Below, piece after piece: positions 1 to 5,685 of a DNA stretch of 6,566 nucleotides. Each line of letters opens with the position of its first letter. Within the stretch, counting starts at the first letter, position 1. This DNA comes from Candidatus Methanoplasma sp. (GTDB lineage: Archaea; Thermoplasmatota; Thermoplasmata; Methanomassiliicoccales; Methanomethylophilaceae), in assembly GCA_031283015.1 (NCBI GenBank), contig JAITCQ010000030.1:1-6566 (forward strand). Direction: 5' to 3'. Below the pieces are notes generated by a model. The model had not been told where the DNA came from. It did not search any database and saw only the letters and a program-made list of their open reading frames with translations. Made by a program: the position numbers and the translations under genes.

Positions 1-487
1 CGTCCACACCCACGATGACCCTGACCGTCTTCGGCGTGATTATGTCCACGTGCGCGGCGTGGGCGCCGCCCATCCTGAAATCGTCCGGGTATTCCGTCTG
101 GATGACGTCGGGGCACTGCGCTATGCACGCGCCTATGCCGACCGTGGCTCCCGCGATGCCGTACCAGGTCGTCCTTACCCTATCCCCTTCTATCTTCAGG
201 GCCGCCAGGCCCTGGCCTCCGACGTGTTCCGACACCGGGCCGAAGCTGAGTTCCTTTTCCCCGATGACCGCGTCCATTATCAGGGTCTGCCCGTCCATAC
301 GTATCATTTTTATTACACCCCCCGATCTCCTGCGGTTCACGACGTCCCATTCTCCCGGACCTTTAGAGATGCACTTCTCGACTATCTGCGCGATCCCCTT
401 CTCCTCGTCGACCATGGTGAGGAAACCCTTGCAGAACAGTTGGCCGTATCTTTGCCTGACCTCATCCGGTCGGAGGATCTGCACCAT
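1..487 (-). CDS. Methanogenesis marker protein 11-like protein, partial (C-terminus beyond left edge)
   Basis: The first 162 residues are visible, reading leftward from an ATG at 487, and the frame stays open to base 1. The N-terminus (MVQILRPDEV, then a MVDEEKG segment at 25-31), a glycine-rich stretch near 110-120 (WYGIAGATVGIG) and the final VIVGVD, with the next codon starting in G, resemble my recollection of methanogenesis marker protein 11 (TIGR03280). In that family a G(I/V)DDTD motif, shared with the TiaS tRNA-agmatinylation family, follows an N-terminal domain of about 155 residues. That family is restricted to methanogens and its function is unknown. The start is supported by AGGAG (493-497) five bases upstream. 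The gene begins 2 bases after the kptA stop, so the two are probably co-translated. An internal ATG at residue 61 also has a G-rich stretch upstream, but the conserved N-terminus argues against it. Family assignment is from remembered similarity only. Confidence 0.62.
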   Translation of the reverse strand, partial: MVQILRPDEVRQRYGQLFCKGFLTMVDEEKGIAQIVEKCISKGPGEWDVVNRRRSGGVIKMIRMDGQTLIMDAVIGEKELSFGPVSEHVGGQGLAALKIEGDRVRTTWYGIAGATVGIGACIAQCPDVIQTEYPDDFRMGGAHAAHVDIITPKTVRVIVGVD

Positions 488-489
488 GG

Positions 490-1173
490 TCACTCCTCTT
501 CGTCCTCTATGTAGTCTTCTTCGTCCTCGTCCGGACCGTCATCCTCCGGTTCGGCGGCGTACAGGAACTCGGGGGGGACCTGATCGCAGAGGAACACAGT
601 CTTCGCGGCCTTGCCTATCTCTATCCCCGCGTCGATACATCCCACGGTGTCGATCGCAAGTATCATCGGCTCCTGCACTCTGACCGATCCGGCCTTCACC
701 GCATCCTTGTATGAAAGGGAGAGATGCACCATCGCCCTGTCCGACGGAAATAGACCGTCCTCGAGCAGTATCTCGCATTCCTCTTCCGTGGTGGGGAAAT
801 AAAGCACGTCCGGTATGTCGTCGACCGGGAGCCTGAGGCTCAGCTCGATCGTGTGCCCGTACGTTGCCCTCACATCCGCCCCGGATATCTGGTATCTTCC
901 TTTCGGGTCGGTCTCGGCCATCGCCTCGATGTGGTGCGTCCTCAGCCATTTCATCCTCGGGTTCTTCGCTTTCATAACGGCGACGATATCCCTCATGTCA
1001 ACGAAACCCTGGTCGTCCATGTCCAGACCGAACTTCCCGTGCCTCAGTATGCCGGCCATCGTCCTGCCCAGTTTCTCGACCTCGAAGTCGCTCATCAGGA
1101 ACTTTCCTTCCTCCCCGCATATGGGACAGCTTTCGTCGCGAAAGTAACCGTGCTCCTCACATTCCCTCATCAT
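490..1173 (-). CDS. kptA: RNA 2'-phosphotransferase, Tpt1/KptA family
   Basis: This 227-residue protein matches the Tpt1/KptA fold. The family transfers an RNA internal 2'-phosphate to NAD+, giving ADP-ribose 1'',2''-cyclic phosphate and nicotinamide; some members also ADP-ribosylate 5'-phosphate ends. Visible features are a zinc-finger-like C5-x2-H8-x7-C16-x2-C19, the LRHG segment with the expected catalytic Arg-His pair (R44, H45), RYQISGADVRATYGHT (93-108) matching the family's R-F/Y...IRA-x-x-GHS block, and DRAMVHLS (145-152). R102 and R146 are candidates for the two further catalytic arginines. The usual LYHGT NAD-binding motif reads LYFPT (124-128). The last 20 residues are extremely acidic (15 Asp/Glu). 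The gene starts 4 bases after the folD stop. GGTGAT (1177-1182) is 3 bases from the first ATG and 6 from the second, so Met2 (base 1170) may be the real start. The role of this enzyme in archaea is unsettled. Confidence 0.88.
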   Translation of the reverse strand: MMRECEEHGYFRDESCPICGEEGKFLMSDFEVEKLGRTMAGILRHGKFGLDMDDQGFVDMRDIVAVMKAKNPRMKWLRTHHIEAMAETDPKGRYQISGADVRATYGHTIELSLRLPVDDIPDVLYFPTTEEECEILLEDGLFPSDRAMVHLSLSYKDAVKAGSVRVQEPMILAIDTVGCIDAGIEIGKAAKTVFLCDQVPPEFLYAAEPEDDGPDEDEEDYIEDEEE

Positions 1174-1177
1174 AACA

Positions 1178-2062
1178 TCACCTTGATACGGCCGCTTTCT
1201 CGGCGGCCGCCACTGCGTTTGCCATCAGCATGCATATCGTCATCGGGCCGACGCCCCCGGCTACCGGGGATATCGCGGACGCCTTTTCCTTCACGGCCCC
1301 GAAGTCCACGTCCCCGACCAGCTTGGACCCTTTCGGCGAGTCTGGATCGTCCACTCGGTTCGTACCGACGTCGATCACGACCGCTCCGTCCTTTACCATA
1401 TCGGCGGTCACGAAGTTCGCCTTGCCCATCGCCACTATAAGTATGTCGGCGAGCCTGGTCACGGACGGCAGGTCCCTGGTCCTCGAGTGTACCACGGTGA
1501 CGGTGGAGTCCGCGCCGCCGCCTTTCTGCATCATCATCGCCGCCATGGGCTTACCGACGATGTTGCTCCTGCCCACTATGACGACGTGTTTTCCTTTGGT
1601 GTCCACGCCGGACCTTACCAGCATCTGCTGCACCCCCGCCGGTGTGGCGGGAAGGAATTCCGGCTCCCCTATCAGCATCTTGCCCACGTTCACCGGGTGG
1701 AAGCAATCCACATCCTTCCTCGGGTCTATCGCGTTTATTATGGTCTTTTCGTCGATGTGCGAAGGCAGCGGCAGCTGGACCAGGAAACCGTGGATACTTG
1801 GGTCCTTATTCAATTCGCCGATCTTTTTCAGAAGCTCTTCCTGGGTGGTGTGGTCCGGCAGCGTTACCGTGACCGAATGCATGCCTAGCTCCTCACACTT
1901 CTTGCCTTTCATTCTGACATAGACCTCGGACGCAGGATCGTTCCCCACAAGCACCACCGCCAGTCCTGGGGTCGTGCCTTTGGACTTAAGGGATTCTATC
2001 TTCCCCCTCAGCTCAGAATATATGCTTTCGGACACCGTCTTTCCCAATATCAGCTCGGACAA
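1178..2062 (-). CDS. folD: Bifunctional methylene-tetrahydrofolate dehydrogenase / methenyl-tetrahydrofolate cyclohydrolase
   Basis: FolD interconverts 5,10-methylene-, 5,10-methenyl- and 10-formyl-tetrahydrofolate in the cytosol, using NAD(P). The 294-residue length is normal for the family. The catalytic block SEVYVRMKGKK contains Tyr48 and Lys54, spaced as in the E. coli Tyr50/Lys56 pair. GFLVQLPLP (92-100), KDVDCFHP (116-123) and PATPAGV (138-144) line the substrate site. VIVGRSNIVGKP (161-172) is the dinucleotide-binding loop, and GGVGPMT (269-275) is the C-terminal signature. The start is TTG at 2062. GGTGA (2067-2071) lies 4 bases upstream, an in-frame TAA lies just beyond it, and no in-frame ATG occurs before Met51, which would remove the N-terminal substrate-binding segment. 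It is the first gene of a group with kptA and the marker-11-like gene, preceded by an AT-rich promoter-like element. In a methanogen, FolD suggests one-carbon supply through folate rather than only methanopterin. Confidence 0.97.
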   Translation of the reverse strand: MSELILGKTVSESIYSELRGKIESLKSKGTTPGLAVVLVGNDPASEVYVRMKGKKCEELGMHSVTVTLPDHTTQEELLKKIGELNKDPSIHGFLVQLPLPSHIDEKTIINAIDPRKDVDCFHPVNVGKMLIGEPEFLPATPAGVQQMLVRSGVDTKGKHVVIVGRSNIVGKPMAAMMMQKGGGADSTVTVVHSRTRDLPSVTRLADILIVAMGKANFVTADMVKDGAVVIDVGTNRVDDPDSPKGSKLVGDVDFGAVKEKASAISPVAGGVGPMTICMLMANAVAAAEKAAVSR

Positions 2063-2066
2063 AATT

Positions 2067-2071
2067 TCACC
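2067..2071 (-). promoter_or_regulatory. Ribosome binding site for folD (decides the TTG start)
   Basis: GGTGA, within GTGGTGA (2067-2073) on the minus strand, is complementary to the archaeal 16S rRNA 3' end and sits 4 bases before the TTG codon at 2062-2060. Nearby in-frame sequence offers no ATG or GTG, because a TAA precedes the site, so this ribosome binding site supports TTG initiation. Confidence 0.65.
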
Positions 2072-2096
2072 ACTCTTTTACCACCCATTTGAAAGC

Positions 2097-2119
2097 CACT
2101 ATATTATATTATATTAGCG
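2097..2119 (-). promoter_or_regulatory. Putative TATA-box promoter for folD-kptA-marker 11 group
   Basis: The minus strand here reads TAATATAATATAATATA, an (ATATT)-type triplicated run, in otherwise G+C-rich DNA and in the only intergenic spacer of the window. Archaeal promoters place a TATA box about 25-30 bases before the transcription start. That would put the start near 2080-2085 and give a leader of roughly 20 bases ending in the GGTGA site. The element lies right after the deacetylase stop codon, so it could partly belong to termination of that operon. No clear hairpin is visible, and there is only a weak pyrimidine-rich run (TTCTCGTTTCTCG). Position and orientation are inferred. Confidence 0.55.
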
Positions 2120-2136
2120 AGAAACGAGAATGGGAT

Positions 2137-2943
2137 TCAGACCGGCCGCTTCTCCATCGCCTCCCTGACACCCGTGATCGTCATCGGTCTCATGCCGATG
2201 TCCTCCATCCCTTCCAACACTTTCCTCACGTTGCCTAGGTTCGTTCCGATCTCGGTCTCGGACATGATCCCCCTCTCCCGGGATTCGACGATGTGCCAGG
2301 TGTGCGTCGCAAGAACGAACGCGCCTTCCTCCATCGCCGACGCCATCCTGACGTAGTCTTCCGGCCTCCTTTTCGATTCGTGCATCGGCCATAGATATGC
2401 GGAGATCTTCTTTCCGCCGGCGTCGGTCCCTTCGGGCACGGGTATCTCCCATATGCCGTTATCCAGCCTCTTCGGCATGAGCGAGCGTGACATTTCCGCG
2501 TAACGCGAAGAATCCGCTTTTATGCCGAATTCCGGAAGGAGTCCGACGGTCTCCTCGTCCGCTCTCATATACGGCGCCCTGAAAGATGCCGGCGCCGTGC
2601 CGACCGCGTCCTTAACGGCGGCGACGGCCTCCTCAAGGACCGCTCTCTTCCCGTCCGCTCCTTTTATCTGGGTGAGGTCCTCGTGCTCCGCCCCGTGTAT
2701 CCCGACCTCGTGTCCCGACATTACGCCTGCGTCGACCGCTTTGAGGGTCGCGGCCTCCGCGAAGAACGTCGCTTTCATTCCCATTCGGTCGAAGAGGTCA
2801 ATGAGAAGTGACAGACCTCTCTCCGAGGACGAGAATCTCGGCCCGGTGCCGGAGCCTCGGTCTATCGATCCGGCGGGGACGGCCCCCGGTATCAGGATGT
2901 TCACGTCCCGGTCCAGGTCGACGGTGACGCAGAACGCCCGCAT
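2137..2943 (-). CDS. Polysaccharide deacetylase family (NodB-like) hydrolase, cytosolic
   Basis: This 268-residue protein has the NodB/carbohydrate-esterase 4 motif order. TVDLDRD (7-13) supplies Asp9 and Asp11, matching the catalytic base and metal-binding aspartates. H83 and H87 in HGAEHEDL fit the H-x3-H metal motif. FRAPY (121-125) is motif 3, a conserved Asp lies in KADSS (142-146), and ATHTWH (212-217) with His214 fits the last motif. The family removes N- or O-acetyl groups from sugars, and relatives such as PuuE act on purine-derived ureides. There is no signal peptide or membrane segment, so it should be cytosolic, unlike classical cell-wall deacetylases. It starts one base after the AMP phosphorylase stop (TAAGATG) and so looks like the last gene of the AMP-pathway operon. 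Its substrate cannot be read from sequence. A small acetylated or formylated metabolite is more likely than a polymer, but that is inference. Confidence 0.85.
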   Translation of the reverse strand: MRAFCVTVDLDRDVNILIPGAVPAGSIDRGSGTGPRFSSSERGLSLLIDLFDRMGMKATFFAEAATLKAVDAGVMSGHEVGIHGAEHEDLTQIKGADGKRAVLEEAVAAVKDAVGTAPASFRAPYMRADEETVGLLPEFGIKADSSRYAEMSRSLMPKRLDNGIWEIPVPEGTDAGGKKISAYLWPMHESKRRPEDYVRMASAMEEGAFVLATHTWHIVESRERGIMSETEIGTNLGNVRKVLEGMEDIGMRPMTITGVREAMEKRPV

Positions 2944-2944
2944 C

Positions 2945-4450
2945 TTATCTGGTCCTGGGGGCGGTTATCCTTTTCAGGAGCATCCCTTCTATGTCGAACG
3001 GCTTATATTTCGCGGCTAGTTCCCTCGCCCTGTCGACCTTGGCCTTGTTGTCACCGTATATCTGGAACAGGACGTCGCCCTTCTCGACCCTTTGCCCTTT
3101 CTTTTTCATCAGCAGTATGCCCGCTCCTTTGTCGGAGGGCGATCCCGCGGCCATCGCGATCGCCACCAGTTCCTTGTTGGATATCGCGTGCACATAACCG
3201 GACTTCACGGATGTTATGTCGGCGACGAACTCGCCCGGGACGAGGTCGTCCGATCTGATATCATAATTCCCTTTTTGCGCGGATATTATCTCGCGGAACT
3301 TCTTCATGGCCGCTCCCGAATCCAAGATCTCCCTGGCCTTCTCCGCCCCGTTGGCGAAGCCGCCCATTTCCAATATGATCCCGGCGAGGTCGCACGCCTT
3401 CTCGATGACGCTGGACGGATGCTTCGTACCTTCGAGGATGCGTATGCACTCCCTCGCTTCGAGTTTCGGACCTATCGCGCTTCCCACCGGCTGGTCCGCA
3501 TATGTGATCGCGCACTCCACATGAATATTCAATTTCTCCCCGAGGTCCATGAAATCTCTCGCGTACGCTCTTGCGACCTCTATGGTCGGCACCTTCGTGC
3601 CCGCCCCCGTGGGGATGTCGATGACGAGGTGCGTGGCGCCTATCGCCAGTTTCTTACTGAGGATGGATGCCAGCATCTGCGCGCGCGGATTGATCCCGAG
3701 AGGATGCTCGACCTTTATCACAAGATCGTCCACCGGCGCAAGGTTCATCGCGCCGCCCCATGCCAGGACCCCGCCCACGCTCTCCGATATCTTTTTCAGG
3801 GTGGCCGCGTCCATCTCGACGTCGCAGAATGTCTCCACAAAATCCGACGTGCCGCATGCGCTGCTTATCGCCCTTGACGACGTTTTCGGAAGCATCAGCC
3901 CCGCCGCCGCAGCGATGGATACCACGATCGGCGTTATCTTGTTGCCGGGGACCCCGCCCATGCTGTGGAAGTCGTACACGGGGGTGCGGTCGAATTCCAC
4001 TCGGTCACCTGTGTCGACCATGGCTTCCGTGAAGTCCGCTATCTCGTCTATGTCCATCCCGTTGATGTACAGCGCCGTGAGCCAAGCCGACACCTCTATC
4101 TTCGAGAGCCGGTTCTCGAGGATGTCCGTCACTATCGCGTATATCTCTTCCTTGGAAAGTTTCCCCTTGTCCATCTTCTTTCTGATGCTTCTTACGGACT
4201 CCGGGCTGGGAGCGTAGACTATGCTTACGTCATCCCCGTCGGACGCGCCGATCTTATCCCTCAGAACGCTGGACAGCACCGCCTCTCCCGCGCCGACGAA
4301 ATCTGATACGCTCAGGAGCGCCGTGGCCGACCTTTTGCCGTCTATTCTTACTCGGTCGTTGTCCTTCCCGCCTATCTTCAAGGCGTCCTCGCGGTTCATC
4401 AGGACCATGGGTTCCGTGCTTATGTCCAGGAACCTTATCTTTATGTTCAT
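2945..4450 (-). CDS. deoA: AMP phosphorylase (archaeal DeoA family)
   Basis: The enzyme phosphorolyses AMP (and CMP or UMP) to a free base plus ribose-1,5-bisphosphate, the entry step of the archaeal AMP pathway. From the ATG at 4450 it has 501 residues, close to the roughly 503 of the Thermococcus enzyme and longer than bacterial thymidine phosphorylase. An N-terminal beta-rich domain of about 85 residues, typical of the archaeal group, precedes the helical segment (about 97-145). The phosphate- and nucleotide-binding blocks follow: HSMGGVPGNK (162-171) and KTSSRAISSACGTSDFVE (189-206). The C-terminal domain ends the protein. The position before HS is Phe (DFHS), where thymidine phosphorylases have Lys (KHS). 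A GTG at 4462 in the same frame would add four residues. I prefer the ATG because it forms a 4-base ATGA overlap with the RuBisCO stop and follows a GGGGGAT stretch. The RuBisCO and isomerase genes upstream complete the pathway. Confidence 0.95.
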   Translation of the reverse strand: MNIKIRFLDISTEPMVLMNREDALKIGGKDNDRVRIDGKRSATALLSVSDFVGAGEAVLSSVLRDKIGASDGDDVSIVYAPSPESVRSIRKKMDKGKLSKEEIYAIVTDILENRLSKIEVSAWLTALYINGMDIDEIADFTEAMVDTGDRVEFDRTPVYDFHSMGGVPGNKITPIVVSIAAAAGLMLPKTSSRAISSACGTSDFVETFCDVEMDAATLKKISESVGGVLAWGGAMNLAPVDDLVIKVEHPLGINPRAQMLASILSKKLAIGATHLVIDIPTGAGTKVPTIEVARAYARDFMDLGEKLNIHVECAITYADQPVGSAIGPKLEARECIRILEGTKHPSSVIEKACDLAGIILEMGGFANGAEKAREILDSGAAMKKFREIISAQKGNYDIRSDDLVPGEFVADITSVKSGYVHAISNKELVAIAMAAGSPSDKGAGILLMKKKGQRVEKGDVLFQIYGDNKAKVDRARELAAKYKPFDIEGMLLKRITAPRTR

Positions 4451-5685
4451 TTTATCCCCCACTTGTCAAGAGCCGCTTTAAGCTCCGGATGATCTTTTGC
4501 GTATTCCTCTGCGTCTATCCCTTTGAATGCGGCGTCTACTGCCTGGCACATGCCCATGGCGCCTTTCCTTACTCCGCCTGGATGTCCTGCCACGCCTCCG
4601 CCCGCCTGTATCTGCACGTTGAAACCCGACGCTCGCACCATACCGGCTATCACTCCCGGATAAACCCCTCCCGAACATACGGGCATCATGTTCTTATGAC
4701 CGAACGACCTGTTCAGACAGGCTTCCAGACTGTCATGATCGCCTTTGACGCTGCCGGCCATCTTGCCTGCCCCGAGGGTCCCTATGTGAAGCGCGTCCCC
4801 TCCGCACATCCTCACCAGCTTTGTGATCGGAAGCATTGCTATGCCGTGCAGCGGGTCCTTTGTGAATGCTCCGTGCATCGTGCGGTGCACGTGTATGGGG
4901 ACCTTTATTTTCGGGTCCTCTGCCAGGGCCTGGACGGCCGCGAACCCGCATGTGATCACGTCGACCATGATCTGTTTGGCGCCCCAGGATTGGGCGTCCT
5001 CCGCAAGCTGGACGATCCTCTCCCCGTTGGTGCTGACGTTGATCGCGTGGACCATCCTGTGGCCTTCCTCTTTCAGTTTGTCGAGGGATTCCGCGATGGC
5101 CTTCGTCCTGTCCTCGATAGGACAGAACCTCTGGTCCACCAGGGTCTCGTCGTCCTTGCTGTTGGTGAGTCCGCCGCTTCCCGCTTCGTAGACATAACTC
5201 GCCGTGTCCTTCGGGGACAATCCTATCTTTGGTTTGACTATCGTTCCCACCAGCGGTTTATCCGGACGGTCCAGTATCTTCCTCAGGCCGTCCGCCCCGA
5301 AGTTCGGTCCTTTATATTTTCTCATTATGCTCGACGGGAACTCCACATCCTCGAGCCTCACGCCGTGCAGCGCTTCGAGGCCGAAGAGGTTTCCGGCTAT
5401 TATGCTCAGTATCTGTGGGATGCCCCCGTTCTCTATGCAGAAGTCCTCCTCGGGGAACGCTATGGTGACGATGTCGCCCTTGATGCCGATGACCTTCCCG
5501 CCGTATCTCGTGAACACGTCCTCGTCCAGGGTGGATATCCCCGTCCATGTGCCGGTGGACTGTTCCGCGGCGATCGCTTCCGCCGCTTTCTCTATGGGCA
5601 GATCGGTAGTTACGCGGTATTTGCATATGACATGCGCGTCGCGGTCGATCTCCTCTCCTATATGCATGTATGAGTATGTTCTCAT
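4447..5685 (-). CDS. rbcL: Ribulose-1,5-bisphosphate carboxylase, form III (archaeal) large subunit
   Basis: Form III RuBisCO carboxylates ribulose-1,5-bisphosphate to two 3-phosphoglycerates. The 412-residue protein is short, as usual for archaeal forms, and no small-subunit gene is present. Active-site residues (spinach numbers in brackets) are E41 in AEQSTGTW (E60), N99 in AGNLFG (N123), K151 and K153 in TIVKPKIGLS (K175, K177), the carbamylated lysine K177 in SKDDE (K201) with D179 and E180, H267, R268 and H271 in HVHRTMH (H294, R295, H298), loop-6 K308 (K334) and S338 (S379). GGGVAGHPGG (362-371) forms the second phosphate site. All catalytic residues are retained, so it is a true RuBisCO, not a RuBisCO-like protein. 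Departures are TNS before K177 where DxT/DxI is usual, and a longer loop 6. ATGA overlaps join it to the isomerase upstream and AMP phosphorylase downstream. No phosphoribulokinase is seen, so the substrate probably comes from nucleotides. Confidence 0.97.
   Translation of the reverse strand: MRTYSYMHIGEEIDRDAHVICKYRVTTDLPIEKAAEAIAAEQSTGTWTGISTLDEDVFTRYGGKVIGIKGDIVTIAFPEEDFCIENGGIPQILSIIAGNLFGLEALHGVRLEDVEFPSSIMRKYKGPNFGADGLRKILDRPDKPLVGTIVKPKIGLSPKDTASYVYEAGSGGLTNSKDDETLVDQRFCPIEDRTKAIAESLDKLKEEGHRMVHAINVSTNGERIVQLAEDAQSWGAKQIMVDVITCGFAAVQALAEDPKIKVPIHVHRTMHGAFTKDPLHGIAMLPITKLVRMCGGDALHIGTLGAGKMAGSVKGDHDSLEACLNRSFGHKNMMPVCSGGVYPGVIAGMVRASGFNVQIQAGGGVAGHPGGVRKGAMGMCQAVDAAFKGIDAEEYAKDHPELKAALDKWGIK

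Noticed and set aside
305..325. Internal start for the marker-11-like gene at residue 61, behind a G-rich run
   Set aside because: The upstream ATG at 487 has a better site and fits operon spacing, and the preceding 60 residues resemble the family N-terminus.
50..514. Plus-strand open frame of 154 codons near the left edge
   Set aside because: The opposite strand has an open frame with conserved-looking blocks, a good ribosome binding site and operon spacing. The plus-strand frame has none of these.
571..577. Run of seven G (C on the coding strand) inside kptA as a possible frameshift site
   Set aside because: The kptA frame is intact on both sides of the run and encodes the expected VPPEF ending, so no frameshift is seen.
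2063..2136. Intrinsic terminator or small RNA in the spacer after the deacetylase gene
   Set aside because: I see no stable hairpin and no long T run on the minus strand, only a short pyrimidine-rich stretch and the AT-rich element better explained as a promoter.
3092..4217. Long plus-strand open frames opposite the AMP phosphorylase gene
   Set aside because: They are shadows of a well-supported gene, with no domain features and an unnatural composition rich in Arg, His, Ser and Pro.
4489..5673. A 394-codon open frame on the plus strand opposite rbcL
   Set aside because: It lies exactly antisense to a RuBisCO gene with all catalytic motifs. Its translation has no recognisable motif, and long antisense frames are expected opposite G+C-rich codons.
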